Shown: piece by piece, positions 33,954-44,011 of the stretch
Position numbering within the stretch: the first letter of the stretch is position 1
How the letters are laid out: every line of letters starts with the position of its first letter
Assembly (NCBI GenBank): GCA_900155495.1
Contig: FTLJ01000701.1
Location: 1-44,011, forward strand
DNA: 44,011 bases
Source of the DNA: Porogramme epimiltina
Taxonomy: Eukaryota > Basidiomycota > Agaricomycetes > Polyporales > Polyporaceae
Direction of reading: 5' to 3'
Program-made: the position numbers and the translations under genes
The notes under the pieces: model-generated
What the model was told of the DNA's origin: nothing
Seen by the model: only the letters and a program-made list of their open reading frames with translations
Database searches by the model: none

Positions 33954-35520
33954 ATGCTAGCCACGTGCGCTACGGCACTCGTCTTCGCGACGCTCGTTGT
34001 CCCCACTTTGGGCGCGTCGTACACCCTCTCGGACACATACCAGGGTAGCGGCTTCCTTTCCGGGTTCGCCCACCAGGCCATCGCGGATCCTACGCACGGC
34101 CGCGTGTATGTCCCCTCCCCCTCCTCCCCCGTTACCGTCTACTCTGATCAATCAGTTACTAATTCATTTTCACCCATCTCCGGGCCCTCATCTGTCGTTT
34201 CACAGCAACTACCTCTCGCAGTCCGCCGCTGTAGCGAAGAACCTCACCTACGCGCACGGTGACACGCTCATCATCCGCGCAGACCACACCACCGTCCTAA
34301 GCGCCTCCGGCCCCGGGCGGGACTCCGTGCGTCTCCAGAGCAACAAGCAGTATTCGACGCACGTTTCCGTGTGCGTGCCCTTTTCTCCCCTTTCGCCCCT
34401 TTTCCGCGTTTGGCGGGCGTGAAGCCTAAACCTTGTTTTCACGCTCCGCGCATGCAGGTGGAACATCCGGCACATGCCGCAGGGCTGCGGGTGCGTACGC
34501 GTCGTCTCCCTCTTTCCTTTCATCCTCACGCTCATCATCTCCCCCGCTGTCCTTCACTCCCTTGTCTCTATCCGGGCTTACAGGACATGGCCGGCAGTAT
34601 GGGAAGTCGGGGCCGACTGGCCGAACGAAGGCGAGATCGACATCGTCGAGGGCGTCAACGACCAGTCGCCTAACCAAGTCTCGTTCCACACCGGCTCCGG
34701 ATGCACGATGCCCGCGTCGCGCGCGCAAACGGGGTGCGTTTCCCTCTCTTCCCTTCCCTCCCCCCCCCTTCCAGCGCCCTTCGGCCCCCTGACGCGCACT
34801 GCGCGACGAGATGCGCCGCGCAACGGCCTCCTCAGGCCCGCCGCGCCCCCGCATCCGCTCTTCCCCCTCTCGCGCGCGCAGATGCTGACGTCTCTGTCGC
34901 GCAGCACCGAAGTTGGTGGGAACAACTGCGACAGCGGCGCGACTGGCAACACTGGCTGCGGGGTCAAGGACACGCGCTCCTCGAGCTACGGACCCGCGTT
35001 CAACGCCGCCGGGGGCGGGTGGTACGCGATGGAGCGCACGCCCGCAGGTATCAAGGTCTGGTTCTGGTCGCGCAACGGGGGCGCGGTGCCGGCTGAAGTG
35101 AGCAGTGCGCAGGGGAGGATCAACACGGGGGGCTGGGTAAGTCTTTTGCTTTGTCTTGGGGGCAGAGGGAGGACTGATCAAGAGCCCAGGGTACGCCGGT
35201 CGCTTACTACCCAAGCTCGAGCTGTGACTTCTCGACACACCTCGGGCCGCACAACATCATCATCAACCTCACATTCTGTGCGCCTCGCCCGTCCCACTAC
35301 TCCCTCATATGCTGACGCGCGCTCGTAGGCGGGGATTGGGCGGGCGCGGACTCCGTGTATGCCGCGAGCGGGTGTCCGTCATCGTGCGTCTGTACGTGTC
35401 CTCCCCGGCGCCGTTATCTTCAACGCGGCTGACACGTGCGTGCTAGCGTATGTCAACAACCACCCGCAGGCGTATACAAACGCCTACTTCGACGTGGCGT
35501 GGCTCAAGGTGTACGAGTAA
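33954..35520 (+). CDS. secreted glycoside hydrolase family 16 (laminarinase-like endo-beta-1,3(4)-glucanase)
   Basis: Eight exons in consistent phase: 33954-34105, 34206-34370, 34458-34490, 34584-34733, 34905-35136, 35190-35277, 35329-35391, 35447-35520, giving 318 aa. Residues 1-21 form a signal peptide ending PTLGA. The GH16 catalytic motif GEIDIVEG lies at about 133-140, with E134 as likely nucleophile and E139 as acid/base by family rule. Other family text includes RHMPQGCG, TWPAVWEV, GVNDQSPNQ, YGPAFNAAGGG, NIIINLTFCGDWAG and a final FDVAWLKVYE. The expected role is extracellular cleavage of beta-1,3(4)-glucans, either in nutrition or in remodelling the fungus's own wall. The 33-nt exon 3 and the 171-bp intron 4, whose alternative acceptor at about 34881 would bring in a stop, need care in any gene model. 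The gene is complete and high in GC. Confidence 0.92.
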
Positions 35521-37049
35521 ACATGCAACATCCGCCGCCGGGTCTCGGCCTGCGAGTAAGGGATGTGGGAACCGTTTCCAAATGTGGTTGCACCAGTGCA
35601 GCACGTGGAGCGTATAGCCATGTACATGTCCAATAATACAGACGCGGTACATGTGCAGCGGTGGCTGCTGTATATAATGTTTATGACACTTAACGGTTGC
35701 GATGACGTATACGATTGAATGAGAATCGCTACTACACGAGGGGGGAAGCCACGATAACCAGTGGTCATGATGGTGCAGCTGGACCCCTCAATGAAAGGAA
35801 CGGGAGACGGTGGAGGCATAGATGAGATGGTAGCTATGATGGAACAAGGGTGGAGATGAGATGCTGCTTACTTTATTTGGAACGGCTCCACAAAACTCAG
35901 CTCATCGACCGACGGTCAAGTGTTGGCACCATAGATAGATCCGAGGGCAACCCCCTGGACGACCCTTGCACGGGTTGATCGAAGGTTATCGCAATACATC
36001 AATCATGTGCATGATCAACTCTCCTCCAAGATACGGCGAGGTACATACCCATAGTTGCGTGCTAGGGAGGACATGCGGTAACTATTCACTTAGCGCGTTG
36101 ACACGGCTGTATTGAAACTCCAAGGGTATGATTGAGGACTTCTCGGTGGAATGTATGCGGTCTGAGACTGACACCGGCTTTATGTGTATTTTGCGGGTCT
36201 AGGAGGTGCAAACAATACGCTATGACAATACAAAAGGATCGATCAGGCCTAGGTAATGAGAAAGGGAAAAGGGTAGACTTTGTCAAAACACGTGGTGACA
36301 CCCCACGTGCAATTCGGCGCGCAGAAATATCTCGACCTGAAAGGTCCTAGTGGCTGGTGCACGTGTAAAATACACGCAGCCTACTGGTTGCCCCACCGCT
36401 TGCTCAAGGTCATTATTCTGAGGGCCCAATGTCCATTGACACCGCCCGCATCCATGGTGGCAATGCCTTTACGGGGCAGTTGCCACCGGAGTCATGATCT
36501 CTCTGAGTCCGGTCGAGTTCAACTCTGAGAACTCCGCCATAGCACAGGGTACATTGAATTTAGGTGTGCAGCCATCTTCGTCTCTTCTGGAGCCCATGCT
36601 CTGAAGAAGTTCTGACTGCGTATACCTGTGCAAACACACAGGAGCATCAGTCACTTCTGTTAAACGCCCCATTTTTCATCCATCAAATTCGAAACAACAC
36701 ACCCATCGGCAACGTTCCCCACAGCATCACATCCTTCAAACATCCTCATACGAAGGGAGCTCCTCCAAAAGTCAAAATCTTTGATAACGACGTCTAATTT
36801 TGCTGCGTCAACGCTTTTTTTGGAGTCGTGACCTCCGTTCCAACGTGGACTTGATCTGTCAAGCCAGCTTCGATCAAATCAGATGTTGCGAGACTGGATG
36901 AGGCTGCAAAAGTCCTCATGAGGGTTGAATCAGCCGCCCTGCCATCCTGCTTCGGTGGCCACACCCTTCGCCATGGCCGAAACCCTAACTTAGCCAATAA
37001 AGGGTGTCACACTGATGCACTGGTGACGTTGATGTGGAGTCGCGTAGAG
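35521..37049. other. intergenic, nothing recognised
   Basis: Holds the GH16 3' UTR and spacer. Short frames occur, for example a minus-strand one at 36794-36997, without support from splice sites or family resemblance. Confidence 0.4.
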
Positions 37050-37050
37050 A

Positions 37051-37058
37051 ATATATAC
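37051..37058 (+). promoter_or_regulatory. TATA box of DUF6533 copy 5
   Basis: ATATATAC 60-67 bp before the start codon at 37118. Confidence 0.5.
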
Positions 37059-37117
37059 GCGAGCATTTCATCGTGTCTAACCACAGAAAATTACTCTTCC
37101 TCCTCGCCTTATCCGTC

Positions 37118-38798
37118 ATGTCCAGCACTCAAACAGCTATCTCACACGAGGCTCCAGTAGTAGCACTGCTCCGCACAATGTGAGCAGCACACAGAAACAG
37201 TACCGTTATTCTAATGACACGACATGACAGCCTAGCTGAAAATTATTCCCTCCTTGCGTCATCGGGTGAGTACCATATCCCAGCATGCGTGCATTCTGTC
37301 GGGACACTAGTAACCACCACCCCAACATCTGCCCAGTGCTCTTGTGCTTTGAGTACCTCATTACTATGGACCGCGAGATCGAACTTTTTTGGAAGCTCAA
37401 GTTCTCCAGTGCAACCGCCCTTTTCTTAACTAACCGGTACCTCATTGTGATGTACCCTGCGCTTCTAATATTGGGGCAAAACTTCGAAACCATAACCTGG
37501 ACTGAGAGTGTGAGTCTACATATAGCGTTTCTTTATTCAAAACTAAATTTTTCTACTCTGTAGATGTGAGTACATCAACCAGAAATGCGCTGCGTCGAAT
37601 GAGAGTATAACCTAAGGTGATAAAGCTGTAACAACGTGCAATGGGCGGCTGCCATCACAGGGTATGCAGTGTTAGTACCGCCTGCGGGTAAGTACAGTCT
37701 AAAAATATCTGCTAGTGTACACTTCCCTGACTGCGAGCTCGCCAGTATTTTCTGCAATGCGTGCCTTAGCTCTTAGTGGCTCTAGAATTGTTTTTGGTTT
37801 CATCCTGCTCATTTCCCTCGTTCCGGTGGGAGCGAACGTGGTACGCCCAAATTTCCCTCGTAACACCCCTCGTATTGAAGTGATTTTTGTGTTCATGCCA
37901 CAAGGTTCAGCTTGTGCTTGGATTCAGCGGAGATGTTGAGACATTGATTGGATGCTTAGTGCAGAGGCCTGAAGTTTCTGAGACTGTGAAATCTGGGTGA
38001 GTCTATGATTTAATCCTTCCTATAGACGTGTCTTTGTCTTACAAAACATTTCAGATGTAAGTCAAGTTCCTAAATGCCTAAGGGTGTCACTAACGCCCCT
38101 CAAGCGATGAAAGCCGCTCGACTATCCCTTATTTTAGCTGATACACTGATCATCACTCTCACCTGGTGGAAACTGTTTCGCCAAATATTTTCCGGCAAGC
38201 CAATTCGCGCGCGACGTGGTAACATGACCTTAGCAGATATATTTTTACGAGATGGTGAGTACCTCACCGCCCTCAATACCTACAGCGTTCGGTCGCTTAC
38301 TCTCAGAAGGGACCATCTATTTTGTGTAAGTTCACTGACGCCCTAGATATTGGTGTATAGGGCGCTGCTTCTAACAATCGACTCTATAGATTACTTCTTA
38401 TTCTGAACGTCGTACAGTTGATATTCTCTTCGAAGCCAGTATGTCTTTCCTTGTCATCATCCAGTGTATGGAACATTGATTCAACCGTGCCTCAATGCGA
38501 ACCAGATCGCGCAATTCGCAACTCCGTATGCTCACATCATTCTTGATATTAACGTCATAACACTCACTAAAACCCACACACCTACTCGTTGACGTATAGG
38601 CTTACTGCTGTTCTTGTCTCTCGCTCCCTCATCAACCTTCGGGAAGCCGACCTTCGCTCCGTCAAGAGCGACTCAAATGACCTCCCCTATCTATCAGATC
38701 ACTCTACCAACTCCTTCCCCAGCTTCTTAGCTGCTCAGGCTGCTGTGGAAACAACTCCCGACATCACTGGGGAAGATGATCATGTTTGCGAGATTTGA
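37118..38798 (+). CDS. DUF6533 multi-pass membrane protein, copy 5
   Basis: The only copy on the plus strand and the easiest to follow. Exons: 37118-37179 (MSSTQTAISHEA), 37231-37265 (AENYSLLASS), 37337-37509 (CFEYLITMDREIELFWK, then FLTNRYLIVMYP), 37564-37565 (AT), 37626-37687 (CNNVQWAAAITGYAVLVPPA), 37746-37840 (FSAMRALALSGSRIVFGFI), 37905-37996 (VQLVLGFSGDVETLIGC), 38055-38056 (AT), 38105-38254 (LILADTLIITLTWWKLF), 38310-38325 (TIYF), 38390-38438 (LLLILNVVQLIFSS), a short exon ending before about 38570, and 38600-38798 (ISRSLINLREADL-like, stop). Lengths fit the phases up to 38438 and in the last exon. The exon in between is not resolved. The TMDRE and NRYL words are the typical DUF6533 signature. 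Estimated length is 320-335 aa. Confidence 0.78.
37564..37565 (+). other. predicted 2-nt microexon I (copy 5)
   Basis: CTGTAG|AT|GTGAGT, between introns 37510-37563 and 37566-37625. The exon before it ends in phase 0 and the exon after it needs two preceding bases to read Cys-Asn-Asn. Counterparts: 3141-3142, 18665-18666, 24275-24276 and 30625-30626, all minus strand. Confidence 0.6.
38055..38056 (+). other. predicted 2-nt microexon II (copy 5)
   Basis: TTTCAG|AT|GTAAGT, between introns 37997-38054 and 38057-38104. Without it the frame of the LILADTLII exon is lost. Counterparts: 2643-2644, 18178-18179, 23785-23786 and 30131-30132, minus strand. Confidence 0.6.
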
Positions 38799-38964
38799 GG
38801 CAATATTGATCACCGCGTAGTGAGCTTGCACAGGGCAACAGAGGTGCGCTCAGCGGATGCTGGGATGCTGGGACCTGGAATGTAGGAATGCAGACAATAT
38901 CTGATGCATAGTGGGCCTCATTTATGTTCCTTCACGGATTCTGACGTGTTCTGTTGTTTCTGAA

Positions 38965-39366
38965 TCATTCTATGGTATTTTGAGCTCCCCCTCCACAAAC
39001 ACTTCTGGAGACTCGTGTAACCCTCCTTTGTAGTCTCCGGGAAAAACTGGCTCGATATATTTTATTATGCGTGCATACCTGTTCAACGGCGCGCGATAAT
39101 GCACAGCTACGCAGGATTCTCGCCAGTATTGGAATCAATACTGAGGTATCTTCGCGAGGGAAGGAGTCGTCCATAGAGGTAAGGATGTTGTGACAGATCG
39201 CAGCTACGGGGCCATTCTGGTTGCTACCTGCCGGTCCTGAGAATGGGGTAAAGGCAGAGCGGGGGCGCACACTAAATTGCGCAACGTTTCGACGTCCCAG
39301 TGATGTGGCGGGTGCATCCCATAGCGCGTATATCACATCTATTTCACAACATGCTGGAGCTATCAT
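38965..39366 (-). other. open frame with one exon-like end, unidentified
   Basis: A 133-codon minus-strand frame contains SMDDSFPREDTSVLIPILAR followed by a good donor (GTATGC) after a glutamine codon at about 39077. It is protein-like, but no family is recognised and neighbouring exons were not found. It may belong with the fragment at 39.73-39.96 kb. Confidence 0.25.
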
Positions 39367-39727
39367 TCTTGCGGGCAGACGTCAACCCGGGCGAGGACAA
39401 TAGTGTCGCGGTCGAAAGGGTACACAGCTTTAAGAACGAGGGTAACCCTCTCCTACTCACTTTCATCCCACCGTAACCATTTCAAGGCCAATAGGAACCT
39501 GATCTAATAACTCATAAAGTTTATCCGCGTACATGATAGCCATAAAAATCGTACGCATAATGACACGAGTGACGGTAAGAAGATGCACAATGGCTCTGTG
39601 CTGCAGCATCTTATTTTTTGGAGCCTGTCTCCGCATATGGCTGCTGCACAGACGCGGAGAGAAGAGGCGACTATGGAAGGTGTCGCCGTCTTTACAGGAC
39701 AGGTAGGAGGAGGGGAAATTTGTAGGC

Positions 39728-39960
39728 TCAAGCAGCTACTCTGGCAAAGCCTCTTCAGCGGCGTGCACCCGGCGGGAAAAGGCGTGGATGGAGCGGAGGA
39801 TGCTCACGGCTTGTGAATCGGCCGGGCGGACATACTTGGGTAATGTGTCGAAAGCGAAGGGCGGAGTTCACAGTCGGAGCAGAGGGCGAAAAGGTAGGCC
39901 AAGAACGGGCGATGGGCCGAGAGATGCAGACTCCAGAGGCTACTGTCGAGTCATGACTCA
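39728..39960 (-). pseudogene. C-terminal gene fragment, unidentified
   Basis: The minus strand ends with DSQAVSILRSIHAFSRRVHA and AEEALPE, then a stop. The ending matches the fragment at 21995-22288. Upstream, the frame changes near a possible intron after HITQ (GTATGTCC). No complete gene was found. Confidence 0.35.
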
Positions 39961-39993
39961 TGATGCATGACGCCGCGAATGAAAGGGAAAGCC

Positions 39994-40031
39994 GAAATTC
40001 TCACGGGACCACAGATGACGTCATTTTACCG
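39994..40031. repeat. shared motif block with TGACGTCA
   Basis: AAATTCTCACGGG, a spacer of about 10 bp, then TGACGTCATTTT. The same pair occurs on the minus strand at 10.35 kb, and in altered form at 15.65 kb and 8.32 kb. TGACGTCA is the palindromic CRE-type bZIP site, but the shared flanks suggest descent from a common repeat. Confidence 0.45.
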
Positions 40032-40222
40032 AGGTGATCGGCACCAGCCCGTCCCCTCCCAAGCATACCATTATACGGCCCTGAGGCTTTGTATACCCCC
40101 GAAAAGCCGTTGAGCGGTTGGGGGCATGCGCCGTATACGCCTGTTCAACTCCCCGTGTCTGGTAAACAATCTTATAGTCATAGATACTCAACGCAGGCAC
40201 GTTGACCGCATGATATGTGATC

Positions 40223-43008
40223 CTATGCAACAAATGCTTGAGCCTGGATATTCCAGAGCCGCGCGTAGTCTCCTTCTCGTCCCAGCAGCTCTTCATGCAT
40301 GCCTGACTCCATAACACCTGAGTCGTCCATGTATCTGAAAGATCCGGCATCAGTACCACAGTAGAGAAGGACGAAGAAGCCCAGCTCACAGAATGAGGTC
40401 CGCGTGACGCGTGAGCTTACCGAAGCGATGGGATGAGAAGACCATGGTTTTGCTTCCCCTCAGCTGGCGCAGCCGGTCAAAGAGATCTGCAAAGATAGGT
40501 CAGGCGAAGAGGATAACGGGTGGGCCTATGCGCTCACCATGTTCGGCAACCGGGTCCAGCGATGCACTCGGCTCGTCAAACAGAAGCAGTCCGACACCAG
40601 TGTCCTCTCCATCTTCTTGTGCAAGGGTCCGCATAAAAGTTCGCGCACTGTGCGTCAATATCACACAATCTTAGTCAGCATGAACGTCTCCAGATTTCCA
40701 GAGCAGGTGGGAGAAAAATGGAGCTCACACGGCCAACCGCTGCAACTGCCCCCCACTCAGTCGAACCCTCATTTTCGATTTCAGCCCAGCTGCAGCCTGG
40801 ACTGCTGCCATATCAAAGCCTTGTCCATTGCGTCCCACGCCCGTACTTGATACGGTACCATAGCCGGGAATATGGGTCAGAAACGAGTCATAGCCGTTCT
40901 CTAGACTCTCAACGAACGCATCCGCCCCGCCGAGTCGCGCAGCACGTCGGACACGTGCGTCATCGACAGAACGAGAGGGGTCGCCAAGGGCGATGTTATC
41001 GCGGATCTATGAGAGGAGGTCGAGTTTGACCTGTCACAGACAGAGGAGAGACGTACAGAAAAGGGGAAGTGGTTGTAGTCTTGAAAGAGCACGGAGACTG
41101 CATTGCGTAGGTCGTGGAGTTTGAGAGTCCGGATGTCATGACCATTGATAAAGATGCAACCCTCATCGGGGTCATAGAGTCGTACTGCTAGTTTGAGTAT
41201 AGTACTTTTTCCAGCACCGTTAGAGCCGACAATGACCTGAGTGATGCATAAGGAGTAACATCATACGAGCTAATGCCTGGGACGTACGCAGAGTTGTCCG
41301 GGCAGGAGAGTGAAGGAAACCTCACGGAGCGCATACTTTTCTGTACCAGGGTATTTGAAAGATACATCGCTGGGCATTGGGCGAGATGTTGGAATGTGAC
41401 TAGAAGAGCTCTAAGAGTTCTAAGAGCATACCGGAACTCGAGGGATATGCCCGTTGTGACTTGCGTCGGAGCCGTGGGGAACGACAATGTTCCGTCTAGA
41501 ACAACGTTTGCAACTTCTTCTGATGTGTACGCCCGCCGGAGGCCATCCAAAGTATCTTTCACTTGTTGTCCCCTCCAAAGCAGCGAGCGAAGACTGTTGG
41601 AAAAACCATTGGTAGTCGACTGAACGAGGTGCATGGATGCCATGAACTCAGCCAGGTGTCTCCGGGAGTGCATTGCACGGACAGCGAATGCAATCTATTG
41701 CCGTTAGAGTTAGAAGCATAAGATGTGGTTGACTGAAGGAAGAGCACCTGAGGAAGATGGGTGAAAATGCCGTTGGTGATCGTGAACATCCAAGGTGAGA
41801 CAAGTTGTCGGTTGGTATGAACACTATGAGGTGACGTATAGTCGTCTCCCAGATGTTCCGTTGCACTCGTATATTCTATATGAAAGGGTTAGCTCCGGGA
41901 ATATCGCGTACTTTGGAGTCTCACCAGAGATCGCCAGATCCGCCAGATTCCCTGCCACGATCTCCTTGCGATATCTTATGCCCTCGACAGCTCTTTTCCA
42001 CCCCTCGATCTTCCAATAATCCTTATTTTGAGTCGACAGCGCATATGCTGTTGAGGTCAGACTATTTTCCAGACAGGTATCCAACTGGCTATGCTCACCC
42101 ATATTGAATGGCGCCTGCAGGAAGGTCCTTAGAATCGACACAACTTCCAATATTAACGGCAGAACCGTCATGGTCGTCCCATACGTCTGACCCCTGAGGA
42201 CGTCATAAAGGACATACGACTGTGCGCAAAGATGTGTGATCGTGCTTGCAGTGTTGAACACTGTTTGGATGCCAGTCCACACCGACGAAGCTCCCAGACT
42301 CTCGGAGGTCGCCCGCGATGATAGCTCTTGGCTAATGTCCCACCGCTCGGATGTAGGGAGATCCAGCTTTGCGCGCATACAGAACGTCTGGATGGCTTGC
42401 ATGCGAATGAGGCGGGCATTGACTTTGTCGCTGGCACGCGTTTGTATGCGGTCGAGCGCAGTGTGGGCAAGGGTACATGCAATGCGGCCTGCGCATGCGA
42501 GAATGATGTACTGTGGGTCCACGTCTCCAGTTTCCATAGCGGCCTCCATCTAAAAGAAAGGGAATCAGATAAAACGTTGCTATGAAGAGGTGTGGCAGTG
42601 CGCAATCCTGATGATATCCGGCCACTCACCATGAACAACACTCGTCCCTCCAGCCTTCACATGCGAACAATATTTAGTCACGGTAAGACTCTAAAAAGAA
42701 GGCGCGACGTACCAGACCGAGATGGCAGGGACGAACGCCGCCAGGAAGTTTGCGGTGGAATAGAGTGCTACCTGGCTCTTGCATCCGGGAATTTCGAGTA
42801 TGGCGTTAGTAGCGCGGATAAGGTACGGGAAAGACGCGAGAGTTTCACGAGTGTTCGCGAAGATCCCCCGTACCACAATCCGCCCAGAGTCGGGATCCTT
42901 GTCCTCCCAATAGTCCCAGATGCCGAAACGACTGTGCTTTACGACATGTTGCGGGTCTGCAGTGACAGCCTTCTTCTCTTCTACGTTCTCGGGTGGAGAT
43001 GGAGACAT
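40223..43008 (-). CDS. ABC exporter half-transporter (membrane domain plus one ATP-binding domain)
   Basis: Eleven exons with fully consistent phases: 43008-42713, 42654-42630, 42549-41925, 41875-41748, 41694-41432, 41369-41288, 41236-41057, 41006-40729, 40647-40538, 40486-40390, 40334-40223. Total 731 aa. Residues to about 430 form the membrane domain, in the style of a basidiomycete-specific group of single-NBD exporters. The ATPase domain has Walker A GSNGAGKS (477-484), Q-loop LFQDY, signature LSGGQ (616-620), Walker B VGLLLFDE ending at E651, D-loop SASLD, H-loop SSHR (H682). All catalytic residues are present. A linker of about 45 residues rich in Gly and Ala lies between the Q-loop segment and LSGGQ. 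It should work as a homo- or heterodimer; substrate and membrane are unknown. A TATA lies 50 bp upstream. An in-frame ATG upstream (MHFYK...) lies right at the TATA and is unlikely to be used. Confidence 0.9.
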
Positions 43009-43056
43009 GAGGGTCAGTACAGGAAAGTATGAGGAGAGCGTTGGGAAGGTGCTTGA

Positions 43057-43066
43057 CTTATAAAAG
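43057..43066 (-). promoter_or_regulatory. TATA box of the ABC transporter gene
   Basis: CTTTTATAAG on the minus strand, about 50 bp before the start codon at 43008. Confidence 0.6.
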
Positions 43067-43163
43067 TGCATGCCGTGAGAAGTATACACGCTAGCCGCCT
43101 TGTATGTGCCGCAGTATCATGATACGTCAACTGCGAGCCAAGTGGATGGGGCAGAAGGAAATT

Positions 43164-43270
43164 GACGCGAACAGACGCGAACAGCCGCAGAACAGACGCA
43201 GGACAGACGCGAACCGACACAGCCACAGACGCGAACAGACGCGAACAGACGCGAACAGACGCGAACACAG
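43164..43270. repeat. minisatellite 1, 10-bp unit
   Basis: Repeats of GACGCGAACA with some degenerate units (CAGCCGCAGA, GACGCAGGACA). It lies about 100 bp beyond the ABC transporter promoter. Confidence 0.8.
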
Positions 43271-43675
43271 ATGCGGCAGCCACAGACGCGGGCAAGCGCC
43301 CATAGGCGCCGAACACTTGTGCAGCGATGGAGGTGTATCGTATGTCCTATCTATGCTCAGGCTTCTCAATGTAATATCTGGGAACACTTGAAACGAGGTC
43401 GTCACTGCATATAAGTCCTTCATAATGGCAGTTTTGGTAATTCAGAGCAGTTATTAAGCTCCTAGAGTTCAACTTCCTGAGTATGAATGGGGCGGGCCTC
43501 AGACATCATCAAAATCTATCTTGGAGAAAGGGTAGAACGGGAATGATATTGCACAGTAAATATGTAGTCATACAACCAAAGGCATAACTATGCGCAAAAG
43601 AGCTAATATCGAGAGGCGTGAGGTGCATGTGAGTAATGCAGATGCCAGTGTGGGACAGACACATGCTGCACGTGG

Positions 43676-43890
43676 CAGATGCAGGACAGATGCAGAGTGG
43701 TGCAGGACAGTCAAATACAGATAACGAACAGACACGGGGCAGCGTAGGACAGACGCGAGGCGACGCGGGACAGATGCGGGGCAGACGCAAGGTGGCGCGG
43801 TGCAGACGCAAGGTAGCGTGGGACAGGCGCGAGGCTATGCGGGACAGACGCAAGGCGCGAGACAGACGCGAGGTGGCGCGGAGCATAGAC
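43676..43890. repeat. minisatellite 2, degenerate units around CAGACGC
   Basis: Imperfect units such as GACAGACGCGAGGCGACGCG and GCAGACGCAAGGTGGCGCGG, about 20 bp, made from a 10-bp half-unit. It shares the core CAGACGC with minisatellite 1, 400 bp away, suggesting a common origin. Confidence 0.7.
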
Positions 43891-44011
43891 GCTGACCGAC
43901 GCAAGTCTATGGCGGCAGATCTGTACATTAATAAATCAGTTCTAACACACGTTAATAAGCCAACGCGCTCACATAACACGAAATCGCGCTCATATTTTGA
44001 TGTAAGCGCGC
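43891..44011. other. right end, nothing recognised
   Basis: AT-richer sequence after the second minisatellite, with no feature. Confidence 0.4.

Noticed and set aside
34426..35238. 270-codon open frame on the minus strand
   Set aside because: It lies antisense to the GH16 exons, in GC-rich coding sequence where the opposite strand stays open. The plus-strand exons fit the family and all phases.
43164..43270. Direct repeats as a CRISPR-like array
   Set aside because: Units are contiguous 10-mers without spacers in a eukaryotic genome. It is a minisatellite.

Overview
The window looks like nuclear DNA of a wood- or litter-associated basidiomycete (Agaricomycetes). Genes are split by many short GT-AG introns (about 45-100 bp, a few longer, two with GC-AG ends). 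The recognisable families are typical of mushroom-forming fungi: DUF6533 membrane proteins, AAA ATPases of the DUF7025 type, an F-box protein, a laminarinase-like GH16 enzyme and a single-chain ABC exporter. There is no bacterial gene organisation, and I found no tRNA, rRNA or CRISPR array. Identifications come from reading the sequence only; no database search was run.

Layout. 0.5-1.5 kb: decayed, 3'-truncated gene relic (-), possibly EDC4-like. 1.9-3.6 kb: DUF6533 copy 1 (-). 5.0-7.3 kb and 12.2-14.6 kb: two intact paralogous AAA ATPase genes (-), 704 and 699 aa, inside a duplicated segment of about 3.6 kb. Between them lie degenerate repeats and a 222-bp-arm inverted repeat (9.59-10.18 kb). 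16.6-17.3 kb: truncated DUF6533 relic. 17.4-19.1 kb: DUF6533 copy 2 (-). 20.7-22.3 kb: gene relics. 23.0-24.7 kb and 29.3-31.1 kb: DUF6533 copies 3 and 4 (-), two halves of a 2.5-kb segmental duplication that brackets an F-box gene (+) whose frame is broken at a 13-C run. 34.0-35.5 kb: intact 8-exon secreted GH16 gene (+). 37.1-38.8 kb: DUF6533 copy 5 (+). 40.2-43.0 kb: intact 11-exon ABC transporter of 731 aa (-). The right end carries two minisatellites.

The region reads as a fast-evolving accessory cluster: expanded paralogs, duplicated blocks, relics and a dispersed 31-32-bp hairpin repeat surround a few conserved single genes. No shared pathway is evident.

The most unusual signal is in the DUF6533 genes. 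In all five copies the reading frame is only maintained if two separate exons of just two nucleotides are spliced in. Each is bounded by an upstream AG and a downstream GTGAG/GTAAG donor. The two sites are conserved in position although the copies are clearly diverged.
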